Source: Microcella sp.
GTDB taxonomy: Bacteria > Actinomycetota > Actinomycetes > Actinomycetales > Microbacteriaceae
DNA: 64,000 nucleotides
Direction of reading: 5' to 3'
Assembly: GCF_025808395.1 (NCBI RefSeq)
Contig: NZ_CP075524.1
Location: 434,001 to 498,000 of the forward strand
Part shown: positions 32,516 through 40,648 of the stretch, one piece after another
Numbering within the stretch: the stretch's first letter is position 1
How the letters are laid out: every line of letters starts with the position of its first letter
The notes under the pieces: generated by a model
Database searches by the model: none
Told to the model about the DNA's origin: nothing
Seen by the model: the letters and a program-made list of their open reading frames with translations, nothing else
Program-made: the position numbers and the translations under genes

Positions 32516-34276
32516 ATGCAGAACCGCCAGCAGCCCTCAGGGATGCCGATTCAGAAGTATCAGCCGTATCACGAGCAGTTCCGCGTCGAGCTGCCCGATC
32601 GCACGTGGCCGACGAAGCGCATCGAGCAGGCTCCGCGCTGGTGCGCGGTCGATCTGCGCGACGGCAACCAGGCGCTCATCGACCCGATGAGCCCCGAGCG
32701 CAAGCGCGTCATGTTCGACCTGCTCGTGCGTATGGGGTTCAAAGAGATCGAGGTCGGTTTTCCGTCGGCGAGCCAGACCGACTTCGACTTCGTGCGCTCG
32801 CTCATCGACGAGAACCTCATTCCTGACGACGTCACGATCCAGGTGCTGACGCAAGCCCGTGAGCACCTGATCGCCCGCACCTACGAGTCGATCAAGGGTG
32901 CGAAGCGCGCGATCGTGCACTTCTACAACTCGACGAGTGCACTGCAGCGCGAGGTCGTCTTCCGCACCGACGTCGAGGGCGTGAAAGAGATCGCACTGCA
33001 GGGCGCGCGCTGGTGCCAGCAGTACGAGTCGACCGTGCCCGGCACCGAGGTGTTCTACGAGTACAGCCCCGAGAGCTACACGGGCACCGAGCTCGAGACC
33101 GCGGTCGAGATCTGCAACGCGGTGATCGAGCAGATCGCTCCGACGCCCGAGCGGCAGATCATCATCAACCTGCCCGCGACGGTCGAGATGGCCGGCCCTA
33201 ACGTCTACGCCGACTCGATCGAGTGGATGAACCGCCACCTCGCGCGCCGTGACTCGGTGATTCTGAGCCTGCACCCGCACAACGACCGCGGCACGGCCAT
33301 CGCGGCCGCCGAGCTCGGCTACCTCGCCGGCGCCGACCGCATCGAGGGCTGCCTGTTCGGCAACGGCGAGCGCACCGGCAACGTCGACCTCGTCGCGCTC
33401 GGCATCAACCTCTTCACGCAGGGCATCGACCCGCAGCTCGACTTCAGCGACCTCGACGAGATCAAGCGCACGGCCGAATACTGCAACCAGCTCAAGGTGC
33501 ACGAGCGCAGCCCGTGGGCGGGCGACCTCGTCTACACGGCCTTCAGCGGCAGCCACCAAGACGCCATCAAGAAGGGCTTCGAGGCGATGGATGCTCAGGC
33601 CGCTGCTTCGGGCGTCGGCGTCGACGACCTCGTGTGGGGGGTTCCGTACTTGCCCGTCGACCCGAAAGACCTGGGCCGCTCGTACGAGGCCGTCATTCGC
33701 GTCAACTCGCAATCCGGCAAGGGCGGAGTCGCCTACCTGCTCAAGACCGACCACGCGCTCGACCTGCCGCGCAAGCTGCAGATCGAGTTCAGCTCGGTGG
33801 TGCAGGCGAAGACCGACGCCGAGGGCGGCGAGGTCACGAGCGACCAGATCTGGGCGATCTTCCAAGACGAATACTTGCCCGCGGCCGACCCCGACGCCAA
33901 GTGGGGCCGCTTCGAGCTGCTCTCGACCCGCACGGCGAGCGACATGACCGGAACGGTCTCGCTCAACGCGACCCTGCGCGACGGAGAGGAGATTGCCGCG
34001 ATTGACGCGACCGGTAATGGTCCGATCGCGGCGTTCCTCAAGATGATGCAGGGGCAGGGCATCGAGATCCGTCTGTTCGATTACGTCGAGCACGCTCTGT
34101 CTGCGGGCGGGGATGCCCACGCGGCGTCGTACGTCGAGCTCGAGGTCAACGGCCGCACCCTGTGGGGTGTCGGCATCGACCCCGACATCTCGACGGCGTC
34201 GCTCAAGGCCGTCGTCTCGGCAGTCAATCGGGCGATCAGGCTCGAGAGCCCCGAGCGCGAGCTCGTCTCCGCCTGA
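32516..34276 (+). CDS. leuA: 2-isopropylmalate synthase
   Basis: A 586-residue enzyme catalysing the first committed step of leucine synthesis, condensing acetyl-CoA with 2-ketoisovalerate. DLRDGNQALIDPMSPERK and HPHNDRGTAIAAAELGYLAGADRIEGCLFGNGERTGN are the metal and substrate motifs of the TIM barrel. The C-terminal region (about residues 440-586) is the leucine-binding regulatory domain. The ATG has CAGGAGC upstream. Control is probably double: feedback inhibition by leucine and the leader-peptide attenuator in front. Confidence 0.96.
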   Translation: MQNRQQPSGMPIQKYQPYHEQFRVELPDRTWPTKRIEQAPRWCAVDLRDGNQALIDPMSPERKRVMFDLLVRMGFKEIEVGFPSASQTDFDFVRSLIDENLIPDDVTIQVLTQAREHLIARTYESIKGAKRAIVHFYNSTSALQREVVFRTDVEGVKEIALQGARWCQQYESTVPGTEVFYEYSPESYTGTELETAVEICNAVIEQIAPTPERQIIINLPATVEMAGPNVYADSIEWMNRHLARRDSVILSLHPHNDRGTAIAAAELGYLAGADRIEGCLFGNGERTGNVDLVALGINLFTQGIDPQLDFSDLDEIKRTAEYCNQLKVHERSPWAGDLVYTAFSGSHQDAIKKGFEAMDAQAAASGVGVDDLVWGVPYLPVDPKDLGRSYEAVIRVNSQSGKGGVAYLLKTDHALDLPRKLQIEFSSVVQAKTDAEGGEVTSDQIWAIFQDEYLPAADPDAKWGRFELLSTRTASDMTGTVSLNATLRDGEEIAAIDATGNGPIAAFLKMMQGQGIEIRLFDYVEHALSAGGDAHAASYVELEVNGRTLWGVGIDPDISTASLKAVVSAVNRAIRLESPERELVSA

Positions 34277-34295
34277 CGAACTCTCGCTCGCGCCC

Positions 34296-34503
34296 GTCAA
34301 CAACTCAGGACGAACGCGGCGACCACCTGAGGCTTCACGCACCAGCGCCCGTCAACAACTCAGGACGAACTGCCAAACGACTGAACTCTCGAGGCGCACT
34401 TCTGCGCGTGAGCAGCGCACCCCGTCCCGATCGTCCTGAGTTGTTGACGCGCAGCGGGTGCGGGCGCGAGGGGTGCTGCGTGAGATCGTCCTGAGTTGTT
34501 GAC
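34296..34503. repeat. Dispersed repeat cluster 1 (four copies, R1-R4)
   Basis: Four exact copies of GTCAACAACTCAGGACGA: forward at 34296-34313 and 34351-34368, reverse at 34431-34448 and 34486-34503. The layout is symmetric: the two forward copies are offset by 55 bp and so are the two reverse copies. The inner pair spans 98 bp. It fills the spacer between leuA and the convergent SDR gene. No other gene lies in 34277-34514. Confidence 0.92.
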
Positions 34504-34514
34504 GCGGGCGGCGG

Positions 34515-35261
34515 TCAGGGGGTGGTGGCGGCCCACTCCGCAAACGGGATGCCCGGGCCGGGCACCCCGGTGGTGTGCAGCCCGGCGCGGTAGGCGTCGG
34601 CGAGCCTGCCGGGCAGGTGCCACTCGACGACGCGACGGCGGGCGGCCTCGGGTGCGGCGCCGCGCGCCTCGACCCACTGCCGGGCGAACTCGGCGAGCGG
34701 CAGCACTTCGGGCCCTCCGAGGTCGTCGACTCGACCGTGTGCGGGTGCCGTCGTGGCGAGCGCGGCGAGCCGCTCGGCCACCGCGGTCGTGCTGATCGGC
34801 TGCACCGGAACATCGAGCGTGATGACGCGCGGCAGCCGTCGCTGCGGCCGCAGAAAGTCGGCGACGAATTCGTGAAACTGGGTGGCTCGCACGATCGTGT
34901 ACGGCACGCCCGACCCGGCGATGAGCTCTTCGCAGGCGAGCTTCGAGCGGTAGTAGCCGAGCGGCACGGCGTCGACGCCCACGATCGACACGTAGACGAG
35001 GTGCTGCACGCCGGCGGCACGCGCGGCGTCGAGCAGGTGCTGCGTGGCGCGAGCATCCGACCGCCGGTTGGTGGCGAGGTGCAGCACGGTCTCGGTGCCG
35101 TCGAGTGCCTGCGGCAGCCCTGCCCCCGTCTGCAGGTCGGCGACGACGTGGTCGGCGCCCGGCCGCCGGCTCAGGATGCTCGGTGACTGCCCGGCAGCGC
35201 GCAGCGTCTCGACGACGCGGCGCCCGAGGGTTCCGGTGCCGCCCGTGATGGTGATGCTCAT
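34515..35261 (-). CDS. NAD(P)-binding SDR/NmrA-like oxidoreductase, ECF41 partner
   Basis: A 248-residue atypical short-chain dehydrogenase. ITITGGTGTLGRRVV is the cofactor motif, with LVYVSIVGVDAVPLGYYRSKLACEELIAGSG in the middle. The substrate is unknown. It lies directly downstream of the ECF41-type sigma gene on the same strand. In ECF41 systems the linked gene is typically a carboxymuconolactone decarboxylase, oxidoreductase or epimerase (COE), and this protein fits the NAD(P)-dependent oxidoreductase/epimerase type. The ATG has AGGAGCACC upstream, and an ECF41-like promoter lies about 45 bp before it. Confidence 0.88.
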   Translation of the reverse strand: MSITITGGTGTLGRRVVETLRAAGQSPSILSRRPGADHVVADLQTGAGLPQALDGTETVLHLATNRRSDARATQHLLDAARAAGVQHLVYVSIVGVDAVPLGYYRSKLACEELIAGSGVPYTIVRATQFHEFVADFLRPQRRLPRVITLDVPVQPISTTAVAERLAALATTAPAHGRVDDLGGPEVLPLAEFARQWVEARGAAPEAARRRVVEWHLPGRLADAYRAGLHTTGVPGPGIPFAEWAATTP

Positions 35262-35296
35262 GGTGCTCCTCTCTGCGGGGCGCGCACTGCGCCCTC

Positions 35297-36205
35297 TCAG
35301 AGTCGACCGGATTGCTCGCCGCTCTGTGACACGACCGTGCGAGTGATGCGCTCGAGCTTGCGCGGGTTGCGCACGATGAGCACGCCGGCGACGCCGTCGC
35401 GGCCGATGTCGAGCGTCCAGAGCGCAACGGGCGAGGCATCGGGGCCCGGGCCGGTGAGCGCGAGGAAGGCCGTCGCACCGTTGGCCTGCACCGGCACGGT
35501 GTGCAGCCCTTGCCCGAACTTCTCGATCACGCCGAGCACGAAGCGCGCGACGCTCTCGGCACCGTGCACGGGCTTGCGTGCCGCGCTCGCGAGCCCGCCG
35601 CCGTCGCTGATCGCGACGGCATCGCCGACGAGCAGCGATTCGAGTGCGGCGAGGTCGCCGCCCTGCGCCGCCGTGACGAAGGCGGTGAGCAGTCGATGGC
35701 GCGTCTCGTCGTCGACGCGCTGCCGCCGGTGGCCGTCGAGGGCGCGACGCCCCCGTGAGACGAGCTGCCGGGCTGCGGCTTCGCTCGTGTCGAGCACGTC
35801 GGCGAGGCTCGCGTAGTCGTAGGCGAAGGCTTCACGCAGCACGAGTGCGGCCCGCTCGGGGCCGCTGAGCCGTTCGAGCAGCAGGAGGGTCGCGAGGTCG
35901 AGCGCTTCGGCGGTCTCGGCGCCGAGCGCGGGGTCGGCGCTCGTGTCGACCGGTTCGGGCAGCCACGGGCCCACATACTGCTCGCGTCGCACGCGCGCAG
36001 AGTCGAGGGCGGTGAGCGAGAGCCGCGTGACGATCGTCGTGAGGTAGGCTTCGGCGTTGTCGATGCCCGTGCCCGCGACGGCGCTCCAGCGCGGCCAGGC
36101 GTCTTGCACGACGTCTTCGGCTTCGGCCCACGAGCCGAGCAGGCGGTAGGCGAGGCCGGTGAGCCGGGGCCGTGCGGCTTCGAACTCGGCGAGTCCGGCG
36201 GTCAT
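35297..36205 (-). CDS. sigJ: ECF41-group (SigJ-like) sigma factor with SnoaL-like tail
   Basis: A 302-residue sigma factor. Regions 2 and 4 (residues 1-160) have RLTGLAYRLLGSWAEAEDVVQDAW and AFAYDYASLADVLDTSEAAARQLVSRGRR. A C-terminal SnoaL-like domain (about 180-295) has the DGGG motif (AISDGGGLASA) and VRNPRKLERI near the end, both typical of group ECF41. In that group the fused tail replaces an anti-sigma factor and modulates activity. The ATG overlaps the stop of the TRIC-like gene by four bases. A match to the ECF41 promoter precedes the partner gene downstream. Confidence 0.88.
   Translation of the reverse strand: MTAGLAEFEAARPRLTGLAYRLLGSWAEAEDVVQDAWPRWSAVAGTGIDNAEAYLTTIVTRLSLTALDSARVRREQYVGPWLPEPVDTSADPALGAETAEALDLATLLLLERLSGPERAALVLREAFAYDYASLADVLDTSEAAARQLVSRGRRALDGHRRQRVDDETRHRLLTAFVTAAQGGDLAALESLLVGDAVAISDGGGLASAARKPVHGAESVARFVLGVIEKFGQGLHTVPVQANGATAFLALTGPGPDASPVALWTLDIGRDGVAGVLIVRNPRKLERITRTVVSQSGEQSGRL
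35305..35331 (-). promoter_or_regulatory. ECF41-type promoter for the SDR partner gene
   Basis: On the minus strand TGTCACA (35331-35325), 16 bases, then GGTC (35308-35305). The ECF41 consensus as I recall it is TGTCACA-N16-CGTC, so only one base differs. It sits at the 3' end of the sigma gene, 44 bp before the partner start. Confidence 0.65.
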
Positions 36206-36885
36206 GGGCGGGGCCCCCGCGGCGGTCGGCCGGGTCGGGGCAGCCGCGGCAGGCGTTCGATGCTGCGCTGCTCTGGCAGGCTCCAGCCGAACAGCACCGA
36301 GGCGATGCGCACGGCGAAGGTGATGGCCACGCCCACGATGCCGGCGACGAGCACGTTGACGTCGAGGGCGAGCAGCACGGCGATCGTTCCCGATCCGGCG
36401 GCGGCGGCGACGGCGTAGAGCGAGCCCACGTGCATGAGCGCGATGGGCAGGTTCAAGAGCAGGTCGCGCAAGATCGACCCTCCGACGGCGGCGAGCACGC
36501 CGACGAAGACGGCGGCCACTTCGGGCAGCCCGACGGCGAGGGCCTTGGTCGTGCCGATCGCTCCGAAGAGGCCGATGGTGAGAGCATCCAGCACCGTGAT
36601 GAGGCGGCCCAGCCGCGAGAAGACTCGCTCGAGCAGCATGCCGAGCAGGGCTGCCCCGGTGGCGACGACGACGTACCAGTTCGACTGCAGGGGAGCCAGC
36701 GGAACGTTCAGCAGCAGGTCGCGCAGCAGACCGCCCCCGAAGCCGACGACGATGCCGATGATCGCGACGCCGAGCCAGTCGAGGCGGCGGTCGCGAAACT
36801 GCGCGGCGAAGAGCGCGCCTTGCAGTGCCCCGATGCCGACGGCGAGCAGGTCGGCCCAGAGGGGAATCACGAAGACGGCGTCCAC
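36202..36885 (-). CDS. TRIC-family (UPF0126) cation channel
   Basis: A 227-residue membrane protein with seven hydrophobic helices built from two similar halves, each with a glycine-rich hinge: FGGGLLRDLLLNVPLAPL and VGGSILRDLLLNLPIALM. This is the trimeric intracellular cation channel family, thought to pass potassium. The C-terminal tail is Pro/Arg-rich. The GTG at 36885 has a -10-like CAGAAT six bases upstream. Overlap with the sigma gene (ATGA) puts them in one transcript. Confidence 0.88.
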   Translation of the reverse strand: MDAVFVIPLWADLLAVGIGALQGALFAAQFRDRRLDWLGVAIIGIVVGFGGGLLRDLLLNVPLAPLQSNWYVVVATGAALLGMLLERVFSRLGRLITVLDALTIGLFGAIGTTKALAVGLPEVAAVFVGVLAAVGGSILRDLLLNLPIALMHVGSLYAVAAAAGSGTIAVLLALDVNVLVAGIVGVAITFAVRIASVLFGWSLPEQRSIERLPRLPRPGRPPRGPRP

Positions 36886-36891
36886 TGCTCC

Positions 36892-36897
36892 ATTCTG
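36892..36897 (-). promoter_or_regulatory. -10-like box CAGAAT of the TRIC-sigma operon
   Basis: On the minus strand CAGAAT is followed by six bases and the GTG at 36885. It departs from TANNNT at the first position. Confidence 0.4.
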
Positions 36898-36961
36898 GCG
36901 GGTGGATGCTCGCCGCGGGCACGACGCACCGACGGGTTCGTGTCACCTCTACCCGAAGTGC

Positions 36962-36996
36962 TAGACTGTGTTCAGGTCAGCGTGACTGTAACAGTC
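36962..36996 (+). promoter_or_regulatory. NAD operon promoter with probable NrtR operators
   Basis: A -10 box TAGACT (36962-36967) is followed by two symmetric sites: GTCA-GCG-TGAC (36976-36986) and the perfect 13-bp palindrome GACTGTAACAGTC (36984-36996). They lie between promoter and nrtR, where a bound repressor would block transcription. Assignment to NrtR rests on position and symmetry. Confidence 0.6.
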
Positions 36997-37019
36997 GGGG
37001 TCGAGCGGAAGGAGCATCC

Positions 37020-37730
37020 ATGACGAGCACCACCGCCATCGGCCTCGCCGTCTCGACCGTCATCTTCGCCCTGCGCGCCGACGGCGACGGCGCACCGGCC
37101 GTCTGGATGCCCCTCGTGCGTCGCATCCGCGAACCGCACCTCGATCGCTGGGCGCTGCCCGGCGGCATGGTGCGCACCGACGAGAGCCTCGAAGGCGCTG
37201 CGCGACGCAACCTCGGTGAGACCACCCGCCTCGCGCCCACCTACCTCGAGCAGCTCTACGCCTTCGGCGACGTCGACCGCTCGCCCGACCAGCGGCTCGT
37301 CTCGATCGTCTACTGGGCCCTCGTGCGGCCCGATGAGGCCGAGCAGGTGACGCTCGGCGATAACGTGCGCTGGTTCGCCGCCGACGACCTGCCCGAGCTC
37401 GCCTTCGACCACAACCTCATCGTCGACTACGCGCTGTGGCGCTTGCGCACCAAGATGGAGTACTCACGCATCGCCCACGCCTTCCTCGGCCCGCGGTTCA
37501 CGCTCGCCGAGCTGCGCGAGGTCTACGAAGCGGTGCTGCAGAAGCCGCTCGACCCCGCCAACTTCAGGCGCCAAGTGCTCGCCTCGGGCGCGATCGAAGC
37601 CACGGGCGAAGTGGTGACGGGCGGTCGGCACCGGCCCCCCGAGCTCTATCGCTATGTCGGCGACGTCGAACTCGTCGACGCCGGCCCCCTGACCCGCCGC
37701 CCCACAGCCACCGCAAGGACGACATCATGA
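37020..37730 (+). CDS. nrtR: NrtR, Nudix-related regulator of NAD synthesis
   Basis: A 236-residue regulator with an N-terminal Nudix-fold domain (about residues 5-140) and a C-terminal winged helix (about 150-215, YSRIAHAFLGPRFTLAELREVYEAVLQKPLDPANFRRQVLASG). The Nudix box reads GGMVRTDESLEGAARRNLGETT, without the catalytic REUxEE residues, as expected for an ADP-ribose-sensing repressor rather than a hydrolase. The ATG at 37020 has GGAAGGAGC upstream. It overlaps nadA by ATGA, which strongly supports control of NAD biosynthesis. Confidence 0.9.
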   Translation: MTSTTAIGLAVSTVIFALRADGDGAPAVWMPLVRRIREPHLDRWALPGGMVRTDESLEGAARRNLGETTRLAPTYLEQLYAFGDVDRSPDQRLVSIVYWALVRPDEAEQVTLGDNVRWFAADDLPELAFDHNLIVDYALWRLRTKMEYSRIAHAFLGPRFTLAELREVYEAVLQKPLDPANFRRQVLASGAIEATGEVVTGGRHRPPELYRYVGDVELVDAGPLTRRPTATARTTS

Positions 37731-39004
37731 CCCTCAGCGTCGACACGACGATCCGCCTCATCACGAACGGCCAGGCACCGGGCGAGACGTGCACGCCCGA
37801 GCTCGCCCAGGGGCCGTGGCAGTTCGACGCCGAGCCGGGCTACGGGCCTGGCTCGTCGATGTTCGACGTCATCCCCACCGGCTCGCCGCGCCAGGGCTCC
37901 CTGCCCGAGCAGTATCAGCGCGCCTCGAACGACGAGCTGCACGCGCGCATCCGCGCTGCGAAAGAGACGCTCGGCGATCGCCTCGTCATTCTCGGGCACT
38001 TCTACCAGCGCGACGAGGTCGTGCAGCACGCCGACTTCCTCGGCGACTCGTTCCAGCTCGCCAACGCCGCGCTCACCAAGCCCGACGCCGAGTACATCGT
38101 GTTCTGCGGCGTGCACTTCATGGCCGAGACGGCCGACATTCTGGCGCGCGATGCTCAGCGCGTCATCCTGCCGAATCTTGCTGCGGGATGCTCGATGGCA
38201 GACATGGCAGACATCGACTCTGTGCAAGCGGCGTGGGACGAGTTGCTCTCGGTCTACGGCACCGAGCCCGACGCCGACGGCCGCGCCCCGATCATTCCCG
38301 TCACCTACATGAACTCCTCCGCCGCACTCAAGGCGTTCTGCGGCGCCAACGGCGGCATCGTCTGCACCTCGTCGAACGCGAAGACCGTGCTCGAGTGGGC
38401 CTTTGAGCGCGGGCAGCGGGTGCTGTTCTTCCCAGACCAGCACCTCGGCCGCAATACCGCCAAGGCCATGGGCGTGCCGCTCGAGCAGATGCCGATGTGG
38501 AATCCGCGCCGGCCGCTCGGCGGCTCCACTCGTGACGAGCTGCTCGATGCCCGCGTCATTCTGTGGCACGGATTCTGCAGCGTGCACAAGCGCTTCACCG
38601 TCGAGCAGATCGAGCGGGCGCGCGCCGAGCACCCCGGGGTGCGCGTCGTCGTGCACCCCGAGTGCCCCATGCCCGTCGTCGATGCGGCCGATGAAGCCGG
38701 GTCGACCGACTACATCAGGCGCGCCGTTGCCGGGGCGACGTCGCCGACCACCTTCGCCATCGGCACCGAGGTCAACATGGTCAACCGGCTCGCGGCCGAA
38801 TACCCGCAGCACACCATCTTCTGCCTCGACCCCGTCATCTGCCCGTGCTCGACCATGTACCGCATCCACCCCGGCTACCTCGCGTGGGTGCTCGACGAGC
38901 TCGTCGCGGGCCGCGTCGTCAACGAGATCGCCGTCGACGCGACGGTGCAGGCCGATGCTCGCCTCGCGCTCGAGCGCATGCTCGACGCGAAGCCGCGAGA
39001 CTGA
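37727..39004 (+). CDS. nadA: Quinolinate synthase
   Basis: A 425-residue [4Fe-4S] enzyme that condenses iminoaspartate with dihydroxyacetone phosphate to quinolinate. ILGHFYQRDEVVQHADFLGDSFQLA, VFCGVHFMAETA, VTYMNSSAALKAFCGANGGIVCTSSNA, VHPECPMP and PVICPCSTMYRI carry the substrate and cluster-binding residues. The length fits the long NadA type. It overlaps nrtR by four bases, and nadB follows 3 bp after the stop. Confidence 0.96.
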   Translation: MTLSVDTTIRLITNGQAPGETCTPELAQGPWQFDAEPGYGPGSSMFDVIPTGSPRQGSLPEQYQRASNDELHARIRAAKETLGDRLVILGHFYQRDEVVQHADFLGDSFQLANAALTKPDAEYIVFCGVHFMAETADILARDAQRVILPNLAAGCSMADMADIDSVQAAWDELLSVYGTEPDADGRAPIIPVTYMNSSAALKAFCGANGGIVCTSSNAKTVLEWAFERGQRVLFFPDQHLGRNTAKAMGVPLEQMPMWNPRRPLGGSTRDELLDARVILWHGFCSVHKRFTVEQIERARAEHPGVRVVVHPECPMPVVDAADEAGSTDYIRRAVAGATSPTTFAIGTEVNMVNRLAAEYPQHTIFCLDPVICPCSTMYRIHPGYLAWVLDELVAGRVVNEIAVDATVQADARLALERMLDAKPRD

Positions 39005-39007
39005 GCC

Positions 39008-40648
39008 ATGGCGCACATCCTCGTCATCGGCAGCGGCATGGCCGGGCTCGTCGCCGCGCTGCGCGCCGCTCGTCGGCACGACGTCACGATCGTCACGAAA
39101 GACGTGCTCACGGCTGGCTCGACCGCGTGGGCGCAAGGCGGCATCGCTGCAGCGGTGTTTCCCGACGACTCGGCGGCGCTGCACGCGCACGACACGCTGC
39201 TCGCGGGCGCGGGGCTGAGTGATCCCGCCGCCGTCGAGATTCTCTGCACCGAGGGGCCCCGCCGGGTGCACGACCTCGTCGCCCTCGGGGTGGCCTTCGA
39301 CCCCGCGCCGGGGGCCGTCGCGCCCTTCGACGACGTGAGCGACTGGGCCCGCGGGCTCGAGGCCGCCCACTCGATCGCGCGCATTCTGCACGCGGGCGGA
39401 GACGCCACCGGCCGAGTGATCGAGACGGCTCTCGCCGCCGCGGTGCGCGAGGGGCGCATCCGGTCGCACGAATTCGCGCGCGCCATCTCGCTCATCGTGC
39501 GCGATGGCGCGATCGCCGGCGCGGTGATCGAGAGCCCCGCGGGCGTCGAGCGCGTCGCTGCCGACGCCGTCGTGCTCGCGACCGGGGGCAACGGGCGGCT
39601 CTACCGGCACACCACCAACCCGCCCGTGTCGACCGGAGACGGCGTGCTGCTGGCCTACGCGGCCGGCGCGGCGATCGCCGACCTCGAGTTCGTGCAGTTT
39701 CACCCCACGGTGCTTGCCGGGGGAGGGCTCGTGTCTGAAGCCGTGCGCGGCGAGGGCGCGACGCTGCTCGACGCCGACGGCCGACGCTTCATGCCCGACA
39801 TCGACCCGCGGGCCGAGCTCGCTCCGCGCGACATCGTGGCGCGCGCGATCGCGCGGCAGATGCGGAAGCAGGATGGCCAGCCGGTGCTGCTCGATGCGAC
39901 CGCGCTCGGCGCTGCCGTGCTGGCCGAGCGTTTTCCGACGATCGACGCGCTCGTGCGCGCGACCGGGGTCGACTGGTCGGTCTCGCCCGTGCCCGTCACT
40001 CCCGCCGCGCACTACGCCATGGGCGGCGCGCTCACCGACATGGATGGCCGCACCACGGTTCCTGGCTTGTTCGCTGTGGGCGAAACCGGGTCGACGGGGG
40101 TGCACGGGGCCAACCGCCTCGCCTCCAACTCGCTGCTCGAAGCCGTCGTCGTCGGGTGGCGCGCGGGCGACGCCGTCGGCGCGGCGGGCACCTCCGCTGC
40201 GCGCCCGCTGCCCCTCCCGCCGTCAACAATTCAGGACAATCTCCCTGACGGCCAGCTCGAGGCCCCCGTGCCGGTCGTTCGCGAGATCGCGGCCGACGCA
40301 CTCGTCGACGGTAGCGTCGCGTGGAGTGCCGACCGCATCCGCGACCGCGCGTGGCAGGCGCTCGGGCTGGAACGCACGGGTCACGAGATGGCCGATTTCG
40401 CCCGAGAACTGGCGGATGCTCGCCCTGGCGACGACGAAGCCCGCTCGTTGCTGCCCCTCGCGCGCTTGACCGCCGCGGCGGCGCTTGCCCGCACCGAATC
40501 GCGTGGCGCGCATTGGCGTGATGACTTCCCCGAGACCGACCCCGCGCAGCGTGTGCGGCGTGCGGTCGAGCGACCCTCGGCAGATCGTCCTGAATTGTTG
40601 ACGCCGACCGGCGACGCGCGGGTCGGCACGATGGAGGTGCGCGCATGA
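39008..40648 (+). CDS. nadB: L-aspartate oxidase
   Basis: A 546-residue FAD enzyme that oxidises aspartate to iminoaspartate for NadA. LVIGSGMAGLVAALRAA is the FAD motif; STAWAQGGIAAAV, VQFHPTVL, APRDIVARAIARQM and HYAMGGALTDMDGRT are fumarate-reductase-like motifs. The C-terminal helical part is unusual in carrying two copies of the dispersed repeat, at 40222-40239 (encoding STIQD) and 40585-40602 (encoding RPELLT). The frame is kept throughout, so the enzyme is probably functional. It overlaps nadC by ATGA. Confidence 0.94.
   Translation: MAHILVIGSGMAGLVAALRAARRHDVTIVTKDVLTAGSTAWAQGGIAAAVFPDDSAALHAHDTLLAGAGLSDPAAVEILCTEGPRRVHDLVALGVAFDPAPGAVAPFDDVSDWARGLEAAHSIARILHAGGDATGRVIETALAAAVREGRIRSHEFARAISLIVRDGAIAGAVIESPAGVERVAADAVVLATGGNGRLYRHTTNPPVSTGDGVLLAYAAGAAIADLEFVQFHPTVLAGGGLVSEAVRGEGATLLDADGRRFMPDIDPRAELAPRDIVARAIARQMRKQDGQPVLLDATALGAAVLAERFPTIDALVRATGVDWSVSPVPVTPAAHYAMGGALTDMDGRTTVPGLFAVGETGSTGVHGANRLASNSLLEAVVVGWRAGDAVGAAGTSAARPLPLPPSTIQDNLPDGQLEAPVPVVREIAADALVDGSVAWSADRIRDRAWQALGLERTGHEMADFARELADARPGDDEARSLLPLARLTAAAALARTESRGAHWRDDFPETDPAQRVRRAVERPSADRPELLTPTGDARVGTMEVRA
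40222..40602. repeat. Dispersed repeat pair inside nadB (R5, R6)
   Basis: A forward copy (40222-40239) and a reverse copy (40585-40602) match at 17 of 18 positions when one is inverted, but are separated by 345 bp of nadB coding sequence, far more than the other pairs. Both use T at position 9 of the consensus. Confidence 0.85.

Noticed and set aside
32537..34342. 601-codon open frame antisense to leuA
   Set aside because: Composition-driven shadow of leuA; no motif and no start signal.
37020..37730. Active Nudix hydrolase
   Set aside because: The Nudix box lacks the REUxEE catalytic residues, a winged helix follows, and the NAD operon context fits NrtR.
37652..40105. 817-codon open frame antisense to nadA and nadB
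   Set aside because: Same reasons; the sense genes have complete catalytic motifs.
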